Shown: one piece after another, positions 44,512 through 53,811 of the stretch
How positions within the stretch are numbered: the first letter of the stretch is position 1
How the letters are laid out: each line of letters opens with the position of its first letter
Source: Spirosoma sp. 48-14
GTDB taxonomy: Bacteria > Bacteroidota > Bacteroidia > Cytophagales > Spirosomataceae
Assembly: GCF_001898575.1 (NCBI RefSeq)
Contig: NZ_MKUD01000010.1
Span: forward strand, 1-64,000
Length of the DNA stretch: 64,000 bases
Direction of reading: 5' to 3'
Position numbers and translations under genes: made by a program
The notes under the pieces: model-generated
Database searches by the model: none
Told to the model about the DNA's origin: nothing
Seen by the model: only the letters and a program-made list of their open reading frames with translations

Positions 44512-46133
44512 AGAGCAGGAATAGAAACGGTTTCCCGGGTAATGATGTCTCCGCAGGGGTTGGTTTGGAGCAAAATCACCGAACCCGCTGTACCAACCCC
44601 GGGCGCGTTCCACTGAATACCCCACCAGCCTGCTTCGACGGGATAAAACGCATTGGTTTGCGCCACGACGTGTTCGGTCCGGTTATCGCCATACAGCACA
44701 TCGCCCACCGAACAGTTACTAGTCGTAGCCCGTAAGAAATCATAATTGGCCATCGATTGACTGGCAGGCAGCGAGAAATTAGCTAAAGCCTCCGATCTGG
44801 AAATAAATGCTCTTGACGTGTAGGACAGCGGCCCATTGGGGGTATCCGGATCGGCGTATTCGTAAATGCCCACGCTTGGCAGCGCGTCGTACTGGCTCTG
44901 GGTGAGCATGGCGTGAGACGTGCAGGGCAGGTCCTGAATCGTGACGGTTTTAGAAATCTGGGTCGAGTTGGGCAGCGTGAACCGCAGCGTAATGTCCGTA
45001 TTTGTGGTCACTACGTTTAAATTGGCCGTGATACTACACTGGGCATTCGAGCCGCCGTTTAGCGTAACACCAGAAGGTGCTCCGACCAAAGAGAAAGTAC
45101 CCGATCCCACATATATGAGCGAACTCGAATCGGCATAGTCGATGATAACGTAGTAGGTAGTTGAGGTAGCCCCTTCGGAGAGCGCAGCCGGTCCTGAAAT
45201 GTGATAGCCTGTAATAGCTGGGGCCGTGTTGGACAACGTGACGGGCAGTTCGACCACCGAGTTTAATAGAGCAGCATGCACCGAAATAGAAACATCAGCG
45301 GAGAGTGCATTAGCCCCAACGGTTAACAGGCCCGACCCGCTATTGATACTGACCCCGCTGGGAGCGCCTACCGTCGACCAAACGACCGAGGCCGAACGGG
45401 CTGCCCAGGCTCCCGTGGTCAATTGTTCCTCTACGCTGTACTGACCAGCCGCCCCTTCCACCAGCGTCGTAGGGCCAGCGATGCGGAAAATGCCTGTACC
45501 TGACGGGGCGAAATCAGCACTGTCGATCAGGATTGTCAGATCGGTTGGGGGCTGGGTTTCATCAATGACCTCTTCGTACTGTTCATTAATGATCCACTCA
45601 TACGTATCAGGGGCAGGCAGATCACAACTAGCCACTAGCTCACACAGCATCGTTTTTAAAGCCGTTGTTGAACCAATCAGGTTAAGCAGTTCCTCAACCA
45701 GCTGAGTTCGGGAAATGGCAACCGCATAGATTTTATTATTGATCTGTTGAGCCGTGAATAATTGGCCCGGCTGGACCTGATCCAGATTGAGAAAACCTGA
45801 CGCAACAGACGACGAACCGCTAGAATCGGATAAATCATCCACTTTGCCAGTTGCGGATACTGGCACCACCCGGCCCGTATCGGTAATCTGAAGCGAAGCG
45901 GCCAGAAATGAACTCATTGAACCGGCAAGGCCATCAGGCAGAATACTGTTTCGGGCATCCAGCCAGTACGTCGTATTGGTCCGAAGGGCACCGCCATCAG
46001 GATCGGTATCAAAAAACGTCGGGTTTTGTGGGTCGGCTGACCAGTCACGCCAGGCAGTTGACAAGTTGCCGCGTCGGAGTCGGTACTGCCAGTATGGACC
46101 CGTGGCCGTGCCCAGGGGAGTAATTGCGCTCAT
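44508..46133 (-). CDS. Ig-like phage tail protein
   Basis: A 541-residue structural protein. The N-terminus (TPLGTATGPYWQYRLRRGNL) has a beta-rich domain with a stretch of Trp and Tyr. Residues about 190-400 contain two Ig-like repeats: GPTTLVEGAAGQYSV ... VGAPSGVSINSGSGLLTV and GPAALSEGATSTTYYV ... VGAPSGVTLNGGSNAQCS. This looks like a bacterial Ig (BIG-type) duplication. Before it lies the motif LTILIDSADFAPSGTG, also in the downstream gene. The C-terminal region has cysteines (LPCTSHA, SNCSVGD, TNPCGD). It overlaps its neighbours by ATGA on both sides, so it is translated as part of the tail module. Probable tail-tip or fibre component. Confidence 0.65.
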   Translation of the reverse strand: MSAITPLGTATGPYWQYRLRRGNLSTAWRDWSADPQNPTFFDTDPDGGALRTNTTYWLDARNSILPDGLAGSMSSFLAASLQITDTGRVVPVSATGKVDDLSDSSGSSSVASGFLNLDQVQPGQLFTAQQINNKIYAVAISRTQLVEELLNLIGSTTALKTMLCELVASCDLPAPDTYEWIINEQYEEVIDETQPPTDLTILIDSADFAPSGTGIFRIAGPTTLVEGAAGQYSVEEQLTTGAWAARSASVVWSTVGAPSGVSINSGSGLLTVGANALSADVSISVHAALLNSVVELPVTLSNTAPAITGYHISGPAALSEGATSTTYYVIIDYADSSSLIYVGSGTFSLVGAPSGVTLNGGSNAQCSITANLNVVTTNTDITLRFTLPNSTQISKTVTIQDLPCTSHAMLTQSQYDALPSVGIYEYADPDTPNGPLSYTSRAFISRSEALANFSLPASQSMANYDFLRATTSNCSVGDVLYGDNRTEHVVAQTNAFYPVEAGWWGIQWNAPGVGTAGSVILLQTNPCGDIITRETVSIPAL

Positions 46134-48001
46134 AGCGGAAAGGTTGGGGTTTTACGGGCGATGGCTTTGACCTGCCCCAGTAAATTGGCATTGGCATCGC
46201 TGACGGGTTTATCAAACACGCCCACAATGAGCTGATAAGGGTCCAGATTGGTCTGGTTATGGGGTTGAAACCCATCTGGTAAAATGCCCGCAAACAAGGT
46301 ATGGTTGACAGGCTTTCCCAGGGCCTCCAGGAGCTGGGAAACATCCCGTTTGGTCGGTTTATCCGAGGAAGGGGTAGTGTTCACCGGAGCCGCTGGCTGG
46401 CCTAGTCCTTCGTTTCGAAGGGCCTTTTTGACACTCGCCTGTTGAGACAATACCTTTTGCAATAAACTGGTTTTGGGCACATCGCCCAGCGTTAAGGTGT
46501 AGCGGTAGGGCCGGGTGAGGTCTCGGGTAAAGCCCATGATCCGGATCTGACGATCGATGCCCAGCGCGGTATCGATGAGCCTGACCGAATCGCCCACCGA
46601 AAAAAAATTAGGCGGATTGTTGATAGGCGTGGGGCCTGTATCATTCGCCTGTTTTTGCAAATACATCTCATCCAAAATCACGGAGTATTCGAAGGGGGGC
46701 ACCTTGTTATCAGCCAGATAGGCCTGACCCGCTGCCAGTAATTTGGCTTCAGCGGCTTCGACGTAACTATCGGGCATGTAGATATCCACCAGCACGTAGG
46801 TGTCCCCTGCACTGATGCGAAAGGGGGAAGCCGGATCACTGCCAGGAAACACCAGGCCCCGATCATCCGTGTAAGGCTTGATCGTAAACGTATAGGTAGC
46901 CGGATCAAAGCCGGTTATTTCAAACTCATAACCCGCCAAACTGCCCGTTTGAAAATGGACCTTGGCCGTTAGGCCCGGAATCAGGTATCGATACACCGCT
47001 TTGCCAGCCGCATCGTAGTGATCAATAAACAGCACATTAAAATCAAGACTGGTATCCGCGAATGTCAACTGATCCGTTGACGCCGTGACGGTTCCGGTTC
47101 GAGCCGGGTAAATTTCTTCAAATACCTTCGTGCCCTCAATCAGCCCGTACTGAGCTACAGCCGTATTATCCTGCACGTAGGTGTCATAGGGCGTGGGTAG
47201 GGTGGGGGCTGGCCCCGAAAGGGGGAGCTGCAATCTCGTGGCGTAGTTGCGGTAGCCATAGGGCAGATTCTTCGTCGAGCCGTAGCAGTACAGCCGTGTG
47301 AAAAAGGGACTGTTTTGCACATTGTTGCGACTCAGTTCATACAATCCTCTGCCTTGCCCGTACTGAAACTGATCCGTTTTAGCCGTTCCGGCGGGCCTTA
47401 TGTGCAGGATTCGGTTCGGAGCATCATTGGGCCTATATTCGATGTCGAACTCCGAATTAAATTCTTCACAAAGCCGCTGCAAAACAGTCAGGCAGTTCTC
47501 ATTATCAAACGAGAGCGTTTTCGTAGCTGTGGCAGCACCATCGACTAAGGTACCGACCTCATTGTACGCTTTAACCTGACCTAATCCCCACGCGCCGGAA
47601 AACACCCTGGCCATGTTGGCAAACAGGACCTGGGCGAAGGATTGCAAATTGCCCGTCAAACTGAATGTTGAGGACAGGGAATTGCCACTCGTATCGGTAT
47701 CGAAGAATATGACGCGTAACAGGTGATACTGAGGCCCTTCCAGAACGAGGTCATAATCGAAGCAGTTCTCGCCCTTTCGGATCAGCTGGGGGAACTGATT
47801 CAGGGTATAGAGTTGACCAAATACGGACAGGGTATAGCCCAGCGACAGCTCCAGTGGGGCCGTGGTAGTAATGGAAATCGTTACTGTGTCGCCATTGAGC
47901 AAATCCACTTTCTGCTGAGCAGAATTAATGCCCCGAAGGGGTGATAAGGCCAGGATGGGAAGATCGTCAGAGCCGGGTTTACTTAATACAAGCGGGTCCA
48001 T
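46130..48001 (-). CDS. Phage tail hub / tail-associated protein
   Basis: A 623-residue protein that follows the Dit-like gene, where the Tal/hub protein is normally found. The N-terminus (PLVLSKPGSDDLPILALSPL) leads to strands GDTVTISITTTAPLELSLGY and LYTLNQFPQLIRKGENCFDY. Residues about 160-210 (TLSFDNENCLTVLQRLCEEF, NSEFDIEYRP) resemble the hub fold of gp27/gp44-like proteins (a helix after a strand, NCLTVLQRLCEEFN). The C-terminal part has a helical linker (VLSQQASVKKALRNEGLGQP) and a tail LDPYQLIVGVFDKP. The assignment is by order (TMP, Dit, hub) and fold-like pattern, not by direct family match. Confidence 0.65.
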   Translation of the reverse strand: MDPLVLSKPGSDDLPILALSPLRGINSAQQKVDLLNGDTVTISITTTAPLELSLGYTLSVFGQLYTLNQFPQLIRKGENCFDYDLVLEGPQYHLLRVIFFDTDTSGNSLSSTFSLTGNLQSFAQVLFANMARVFSGAWGLGQVKAYNEVGTLVDGAATATKTLSFDNENCLTVLQRLCEEFNSEFDIEYRPNDAPNRILHIRPAGTAKTDQFQYGQGRGLYELSRNNVQNSPFFTRLYCYGSTKNLPYGYRNYATRLQLPLSGPAPTLPTPYDTYVQDNTAVAQYGLIEGTKVFEEIYPARTGTVTASTDQLTFADTSLDFNVLFIDHYDAAGKAVYRYLIPGLTAKVHFQTGSLAGYEFEITGFDPATYTFTIKPYTDDRGLVFPGSDPASPFRISAGDTYVLVDIYMPDSYVEAAEAKLLAAGQAYLADNKVPPFEYSVILDEMYLQKQANDTGPTPINNPPNFFSVGDSVRLIDTALGIDRQIRIMGFTRDLTRPYRYTLTLGDVPKTSLLQKVLSQQASVKKALRNEGLGQPAAPVNTTPSSDKPTKRDVSQLLEALGKPVNHTLFAGILPDGFQPHNQTNLDPYQLIVGVFDKPVSDANANLLGQVKAIARKTPTFPL

Positions 48002-48636
48002 ATTTCGGTCAGGTTGGTGGATGAATGAGACGCAAATACGTCAAGCTCTCCCGATATGATCAGATAGTATACCGCCGAGGAGGAGCCGCCATAGGTGTGG
48101 GAAACGGTCTGGTTACAGCCCTGCACCTGGGTATTACTGCCATCACCCCAGTAGAACGTTAGGGGAGAGGGAGCCGATAGGGTCATTGAGGCCGTGGCGT
48201 TGCCAGGAGCCGATAAGATCCATTTGATGGGTTGGGGTTCAATTAAGGTTAGGTCAAACTGCGCAAACATTTTACCATTCCGCCATTTCTTTTTGACCTC
48301 AACTCCATCCGGGCAGTACACTTCGTACACAAACGGTCTTCCCGAAACAGGGTTGATACGTAGACGCTGGGTACCGGGCCGGTAGAGCTCGACCCGCAGC
48401 GCGTTGAGCTGATTCATGAACCCTTCCGCATTGGGGGCAATCATAAAGCAGCTTAGTTTGATGACCCTAGGCTCAAAGCGGGCACGGCTCAGATCGACCA
48501 CTTCCCCATGCGCATTGGGCCAGTCGACTTTGAGCGGTGGCTTACGCTTGAGCGCATCCACGACCCCTTCCGATTCGGACACAAACAGGCCCATCTGCGC
48601 AAACGTGATGGCGTTGATCGAATAGCTTAGTTCCAT
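47983..48636 (-). CDS. Dit-like distal tail protein
   Basis: A 217-residue protein whose gene follows the tape measure gene. Start ATG 48636 (MELSYSINAITFAQMGLFVS) sits one base after the tape-measure stop and is preceded by an AGGAGG-type Shine-Dalgarno (48641-48650), rare in this window; an in-frame start at 48675 would lie inside the previous gene. The Dit pattern is present: a glycine/aromatic N-terminal half with LSRARFEPRVIKLSCFMIA, LNALRVELYRPGTQRLRI and GRPFVYEVYCPDGVEVKKKW. The last 60 residues include GDGSNTQVQGCNQTVSHTYGG, an Ig/PKD-like extension. It connects the tail tube to the hub. It overlaps the hub gene by 19 bases. Confidence 0.72.
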   Translation of the reverse strand: MELSYSINAITFAQMGLFVSESEGVVDALKRKPPLKVDWPNAHGEVVDLSRARFEPRVIKLSCFMIAPNAEGFMNQLNALRVELYRPGTQRLRINPVSGRPFVYEVYCPDGVEVKKKWRNGKMFAQFDLTLIEPQPIKWILSAPGNATASMTLSAPSPLTFYWGDGSNTQVQGCNQTVSHTYGGSSSAVYYLIISGELDVFASHSSTNLTEIWTRLY

Positions 48637-48637
48637 A

Positions 48638-51600
48638 TTACCCTCCTCCTTTGGCCCGCAAGGGGTCTGATTCAATGTTTTTTAACCGTCTGTCGACTGA
48701 ATCGAGTAGCTCATTTGTGCGGGCAATGCCTGCTGTGTTACGATCGATGTTATTTAAGACCAGTAGCTGCTGACGGATAATACCGTTCGTATCGGCCTGT
48801 CCGATGCGAATCGCGTTGATCTGGCCCGCCAGTACAGAGGCTGTTTCCTCCTGAATTGATTTTATACCCCCCGACAGGGAATTCGCCTGGGCGGTCGAAT
48901 TATTCTTGGTGAAAATGGTTAGTCCGTACTGTTTAGCTGCATCCTGAGCCGATTGCAAACCATCGTTGAAGAGTTTAGTCAGTTCGTCAGCTTTGCCAAA
49001 GAAGCGCCCAAAATCATCGATCCAACTCTGATCACCGCCGGCGGCAAAGCTCTGCTCCATCTCCTTCTGAAGCTGGTCGAACTGGGACTTAAAGACCTCG
49101 TTGAAGATGAGTTGCGATAGCACGTTTTCCAGCACCTTCGACACCGAATCGCCAAACGCCTGTGCAGCCGAGGTTCCTTCCTCAAAGGCATTGACCAAAC
49201 TGTTGCGTAAATCATCGCCCAAGGAGCCAGCGAGGTCCGAAATAACTCCCTTGATCTGCTCCCGGGCTTTTTCAACCTGATCCGACCAGGCGATGGTATC
49301 CTGCAGTAGTTGCTTGGTGGATTCGTCGACCTGGTCGTGATCGATCAGCGTCTGGGCGAGGGCCTTATTCAGTTCATCGACGCCGTCTTTGCCTTTCTGA
49401 ATCAAACCCGGATAGGTTTGCAGCAGGGCACCGAACTCATCCTGTTTTTTCTTACCCCCGAACAGCCCCACCAGTCCACCAACAATGCCACCCACCACCG
49501 CACCTACGGCCGTACCAATTCCAGGAATGACTGAGCCAATAGCAGCCCCCGAGGCGGCTGCTTTGCCTACTGCCCCCCAGTCGATGGCGTTCTCCTGACC
49601 GACCTTGGCCCGGCCTTCAGCCAGTTTTTTTAGTGACGCCTGGTATTTGAGTTCGGCGTCAGAAAGTTGTTTATAGCCGTCTTTGAGCCTACCGATGTAG
49701 TCTTTCGAAAAGACGTTTTCGTTATTCTGACTCTGCAGGCCGATCTGATCGTTAAGCAGCCGGTTGTATTCTGACTGAGACGCAATCACGGCATTATAAT
49801 AGGCCTCTTCGGCTTTTTTCCGTTGAGCCGCAGCCGAGGTAACGATACCAATCAGGTTAACGACCGCCTGTAAGCCGATCTGGGCTTTTTGCCCCGCATC
49901 CAAATCCTCTTTAAAGGCCTGGGTAACCAGACTCAGATTGGAGGCAAAGCCTGATAATAAACCACCCACCCCGCCGACGGTGCCCCCCAGCTCAGCAAAG
50001 GCTTCACCGAGTTGCCCCACGATCTGACCAAATTCATTGACGCGGGTCAGATCGTCATCCGTGAGTGATTTCTTGACGTCATTGCGCTCTTTGAGCTTCT
50101 GTTGATAGGTCTGGGTATTGATTGCCGCCTTTTCCTTATCCAGATAGTCATTCAGGGCCGCCAGTCGTTTTTTCAGCCCGGCCCGGCCGGATTCTAAAAT
50201 GACCTCGTCAAGTTTTTTATAGCTTTCGGCCGACTGGGCAGTGCGCTCAGCCACCTCCTTGACTTCATCCCGTTCGGCCCTGTCAATTTCATCCAGTGCC
50301 AGCAGGTAGGCTTTTCCCCGGTTAGTGGCAAATTTCTTTTCAACCGCGGCACGAAGGTCCGCGTATTTGGCCGTGATGGATAGCCGCTGCTGTTCAGTGC
50401 CTGAAACGGATTGCAGGAAACTACGGAGCTCATCTTCGCGCTGACGCTCAGTTTCCACGATCTGTTCGGCCAGGAGTTTTCGGGCCTTGATGGCCGTTTC
50501 CGAGGTATCACCCGGATCGAGCTGATTCTGTTTCTGACGAAGTGTTTCCAGATAATTAGTCAGGGAAACCGCATCCCGGCCCGCCTTTTGTAACTCTTCC
50601 GTAAAGCGCTCGATGGCCGTTTTCTGGCCCGAGGCTTCGGCGCGCTGGTCAAACAGGGAGGCCAGGTCCTGGGCTTCTTTGGCCGATAACCCTTCACTGT
50701 TGCGCTGGGCATCCAGTTTATCAATTTGCTGATTCAGATACGCCACGTAGGACTCGCCCGACGCTAACAAATGAGAGAACTGATTATCGGCTGATTCTTT
50801 GCCATAGGCTTCTACCCAGCGCTCATAGAATACGTAAAGCTTCTTTTTCTCATCCAGCTCTTCCTGAAAGGTTTTCAGATTGACCAGTTTGCGTGCATCC
50901 TCTGCACGCCTGTCAGCCTCCAGTTTGATCGCCTGCTGCTTTTGAATCGTAGCCGTATCGGAAACGGATGTTTTTTCTAAAACCTCCTGGGCTTTTTTAC
51001 TCACGTACTCCCAGTAATCGACACTACCATATGGCCCCGATTTCTCGGCTTCTTTGGCGGCTTTCTTTTCGGATTTAGTCAACTCCCCCGTCAGCCGGTT
51101 GCGGGCCCGGGTCAACTCATCGACCTGAGCCTGATACTTAACGTATTCAGTTCGAGACGTGGCGTTTTGATCACGGAGCTCTTTGGCTTTTTTGATCTCC
51201 GCGTCGTAATAGTCGACCGTTTTGGCCACGGCCGTGCCACCAGCGTTTTCGGCCTGAGTGAGGGCATCGCGCTGCTTGGTTAGCTCCGTTAACTGGTCCT
51301 CTACCTGCTTATAGGCAGGGGAGAGCTTATCAGTAAGTTTGGATCTGACCAGCTCTAACTGGTTGATCTGTGCATTGAGGGCATCCTTCGAGCCTCCACT
51401 ATAAATGCCCGAAATGGTCCGCTCAATGTCCTTTACAACGAGTTCGGTCTGCTTTTTAATCTGGGAGGCCTCATCCAGCTGCTGACGGGCCAGATCGGAT
51501 TGCTTCAGGACCGCTGGACCATTTTGAGTAATGGCCGTACCAATCACAAACTGCTGATTCGACTTAGCCTGTTTAACTAAATCATCCTGGGCTTTTTTCA

Positions 51601-53065
51601 AGCGTTCGGCCGCTTCAGTGTCCTGATCGAGCGCTTCTTTGAGTTTATTCTGGGCACTTTCCAGCCGGATTTTCTTTTCCAGCGCCAGTAAGTACTCGTT
51701 CAGGGCTTTGGTCAGATCAGCCGTTTTGGCTTTCTGGAAATCAAGGCCTGACACAATATCGGGCGCAATTTCTTTGAGCCGATTGTACGCCTTCAACCGT
51801 TCACTCTCCGCTACGGTTTGATTCTGAACAACGCCGATCAGGGTCTTGACTTCCGATGATTGCTGACGAAACTGACCCACCACCTCTTTGGCACTTTCGC
51901 CCATCAGCTCCGATGCTGATTTGACCTGCTGCACTTCCTGTCGGTACAAAAATGCAGTCGTAATCAGGGCCGCCAGGGCCGTAGCGACTAACACGTACGG
52001 ATTGGCCAGCATGGTCGCATTCAGACTGGCCTGGGCCTGCTGGAGTAGCTTCGATACCACGATCTGGCGGGCCTGCTGAGCGGTCAGCACTTCACCAGCG
52101 GCTGCGGCTAAAGATTGCTCTAAAGCTACTGACTGAAGTAAAAAGAGTTGCGCCCGCTGGGCAACGGAAACTAGCAGAATCGCCGATTTATAGGTGCCGT
52201 AGGTGATGGCGGCAATTTTCAGGATGTCAATCACGTCCTGATAGTGCTGAACCACTGAGGTGGCCGTATCGAGCAGGTTAGCCGCTACGCCTTCGTTTTT
52301 CTTGCCGATGTCATTCAGCATCAGATCCCACGCATCAGCCAGTCGATCTTTTAGGCCCAGTAGCGATTTACTCTGAGCGTCCATCAGACCCGCAAACAGA
52401 CCCCCACTGGAGGTCATGTTCCTGAACGCCTGCTCAACCTGCTTAAAGCCGACTTTGCCTGATTCGACAAAATCATTAACCTTATCGACGTTCACGCCCA
52501 GCACCTTGGCTAGTTCCTGATAGATCGGAATGCCCCGGCCCGCAAATTGTCGAATATCGACGGCGTAGGCCCGGCCCTGCGTGCGAAGCGTTCCGTATAA
52601 ATAAATCAGCTCATTGATGGGCGTTGCCGTACCAGCCGCTACATCGCCCAGCATCCGGAGTTCGGGCACGATCTGACCCGCTGCGGAGCCGTAAGCCAGG
52701 AGCTGTTTGGCGCCACTGGCTATGTCTTTCAGCGTAAAGGGTGTCGTTGCGGCTGTTTGCACCAGATCATTAAGCAAAGCCTCCTGTTTGGCTTTGCTTT
52801 TGAGCATGGTGGTAAAGGCTATTTCCAGTTGCTGGAATTCACCCCGTACCTTTAAGATCTGAGCTGGTAACTGGGATAACGCATTGAAGGAAAAATAGCC
52901 CGCTGCGAGTTGACCAAGCCGCTTGAAACTAGCGTCAATTTTGTCGGTTTCGCGCACGGTTGTGGCCGAAAAGCCGAGTACGCGCCGTTCCATCGCATCC
53001 AACTGGGAGCGAAAATTGACGTCGTTAATTAGCGCATCGAACGATAAAGGCCCTGTTCCCGTCAT
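48638..53065 (-). CDS. Phage tail tape measure protein
   Basis: A 1475-residue tape measure protein that sets tail length and helps DNA entry. The conserved tape-measure N-terminal domain lies at about 75-250 (VRGEFQQLEIAFTTMLKSKA, TPFTLKDIASGAKQLLAYG, VDIRQFAGRGIPIYQELAKV). A hydrophobic segment near 355-375 (LVATALAALITTAFLY) follows, then very long Ala/Glu/Lys/Gln coiled coils (about 430-1000). A Gly/Ala/Val/Ile hydrophobic hairpin near 1185-1215 (GSVIPGIGTAVGAVVGGIVG) may be the membrane-insertion segment. The C-terminus is helical and ends RAKGGG. By the usual rule of about 0.15 nm per residue, the tail would be near 220 nm: a long flexible siphovirus tail. It starts 15 bases after the downstream chaperone-frame stop. 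Confidence 0.93.
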   Translation of the reverse strand: MTGTGPLSFDALINDVNFRSQLDAMERRVLGFSATTVRETDKIDASFKRLGQLAAGYFSFNALSQLPAQILKVRGEFQQLEIAFTTMLKSKAKQEALLNDLVQTAATTPFTLKDIASGAKQLLAYGSAAGQIVPELRMLGDVAAGTATPINELIYLYGTLRTQGRAYAVDIRQFAGRGIPIYQELAKVLGVNVDKVNDFVESGKVGFKQVEQAFRNMTSSGGLFAGLMDAQSKSLLGLKDRLADAWDLMLNDIGKKNEGVAANLLDTATSVVQHYQDVIDILKIAAITYGTYKSAILLVSVAQRAQLFLLQSVALEQSLAAAAGEVLTAQQARQIVVSKLLQQAQASLNATMLANPYVLVATALAALITTAFLYRQEVQQVKSASELMGESAKEVVGQFRQQSSEVKTLIGVVQNQTVAESERLKAYNRLKEIAPDIVSGLDFQKAKTADLTKALNEYLLALEKKIRLESAQNKLKEALDQDTEAAERLKKAQDDLVKQAKSNQQFVIGTAITQNGPAVLKQSDLARQQLDEASQIKKQTELVVKDIERTISGIYSGGSKDALNAQINQLELVRSKLTDKLSPAYKQVEDQLTELTKQRDALTQAENAGGTAVAKTVDYYDAEIKKAKELRDQNATSRTEYVKYQAQVDELTRARNRLTGELTKSEKKAAKEAEKSGPYGSVDYWEYVSKKAQEVLEKTSVSDTATIQKQQAIKLEADRRAEDARKLVNLKTFQEELDEKKKLYVFYERWVEAYGKESADNQFSHLLASGESYVAYLNQQIDKLDAQRNSEGLSAKEAQDLASLFDQRAEASGQKTAIERFTEELQKAGRDAVSLTNYLETLRQKQNQLDPGDTSETAIKARKLLAEQIVETERQREDELRSFLQSVSGTEQQRLSITAKYADLRAAVEKKFATNRGKAYLLALDEIDRAERDEVKEVAERTAQSAESYKKLDEVILESGRAGLKKRLAALNDYLDKEKAAINTQTYQQKLKERNDVKKSLTDDDLTRVNEFGQIVGQLGEAFAELGGTVGGVGGLLSGFASNLSLVTQAFKEDLDAGQKAQIGLQAVVNLIGIVTSAAAQRKKAEEAYYNAVIASQSEYNRLLNDQIGLQSQNNENVFSKDYIGRLKDGYKQLSDAELKYQASLKKLAEGRAKVGQENAIDWGAVGKAAASGAAIGSVIPGIGTAVGAVVGGIVGGLVGLFGGKKKQDEFGALLQTYPGLIQKGKDGVDELNKALAQTLIDHDQVDESTKQLLQDTIAWSDQVEKAREQIKGVISDLAGSLGDDLRNSLVNAFEEGTSAAQAFGDSVSKVLENVLSQLIFNEVFKSQFDQLQKEMEQSFAAGGDQSWIDDFGRFFGKADELTKLFNDGLQSAQDAAKQYGLTIFTKNNSTAQANSLSGGIKSIQEETASVLAGQINAIRIGQADTNGIIRQQLLVLNNIDRNTAGIARTNELLDSVDRRLKNIESDPLRAKGGG

Positions 53066-53080
53066 GTCAGAATCTGTTTA

Positions 53081-53308
53081 CTAGGTCAATTTGGAGAAAT
53101 CAAGGCTCCGCATCACCTTTTCAAAATTGTCCGCCGTCAGATCGATCTCATCCGGTGCGGTTTCCCCTTTTTTCTTACCAGCCTCGTAGCTGGGACCATC
53201 AATCAGCATCCGCTGCACAATCGGCCATCGAATACCGTGGTGTAAGTAATCCCAACTCCAGCCAAAATGAGCGCAGATCGCTCCCCGCTGGCCGTAGGGT
53301 GTTTTTAG
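53081..53308 (-). CDS. -1-frame extension of the tail assembly chaperone
   Basis: Between the stop of the 168-residue chaperone gene and the tape measure gene, the frame at -1 relative to the chaperone is open through to a TAG at 53081-53083. It encodes a protein-like stretch of about 75 residues: YGQRGAICAHFGWSWDYLHH, GIRWPIVQRMLIDGPSYEAG and DEIDLTADNFEKVMRSLDFS. This resembles the T part of gpGT-type chaperones (W-x-Y-x3-G-x-x-W then aspartate/proline). The frame is open upstream to about 53455 but contains no ATG, GTG or TTG before the conserved part, so it cannot start by itself. It is probably reached by -1 ribosomal slippage. No canonical X-XXY-YYZ slippery heptamer was found in the overlap. 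Confidence 0.65.
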   Translation of the reverse strand, partial: LKTPYGQRGAICAHFGWSWDYLHHGIRWPIVQRMLIDGPSYEAGKKKGETAPDEIDLTADNFEKVMRSLDFSKLT

Positions 53309-53811
53309 TCCTCGTCCAGCTCCGGAGTCTCTATCAGCGCCGGAGCCGTCGTCCTGCTGGCGTGCAGGAATCTGATAGAGTTGGTAAAATCCCCTAGATT
53401 GGAAATCTGATTGATCAGGATGACGAGTTGAAACAGCTTGGTGGGCGTAAGGCGATCAGCCAGATAGTAGGCGAGCAACGGCCCCAGAAAGCGGATTTTC
53501 CAGCGCCGGTTCAGCACCGCAATGGCCACAATCCTAGCGCACCGCTTGGCGTTGATATGGGCCAGTACCTTGCTTTCGCCTAAAGGGTTTTGCTTTAACC
53601 GATCTTCCGAGAAGTCCATCAAAACGAACTCGGCACTAAGTTGGTCCAGGGTAAACAGGAACGGTTGTTTCAGCTCAAACGTCCGTTCGGGCTTACCCAG
53701 CCACTTCAGCAGGCTTCGTTTTTGTACTGTGAATTGCACCCCTCGCTCAATGAGGGTATTTAGTTCGGCCTGTTCAGCGAGCATGGCATTGAATGTATCG
53801 GGTGGGTTCAC
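53305..53811 (-). CDS. Tail assembly chaperone (gpG-like)
   Basis: A 168-residue protein, start GTG 53811 overlapping the patatin gene stop (GTGA), so the two are translationally coupled. It begins MNPPDTFNAMLAEQAELNTL and contains an alpha-helical core (ALLNR-type AIAVLNRRWKIRFLGPLLAY, LADRLTPTKLFQLVILINQI). It ends in an acidic tail (ETPELDED). Size, helicity and place directly before the tape measure gene, along with the coding frame beyond its stop at 53081-53308, fit a G/GT-type tail assembly chaperone that binds the tape measure protein. The direct family match is not certain. Confidence 0.65.
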   Translation of the reverse strand: MNPPDTFNAMLAEQAELNTLIERGVQFTVQKRSLLKWLGKPERTFELKQPFLFTLDQLSAEFVLMDFSEDRLKQNPLGESKVLAHINAKRCARIVAIAVLNRRWKIRFLGPLLAYYLADRLTPTKLFQLVILINQISNLGDFTNSIRFLHASRTTAPALIETPELDED

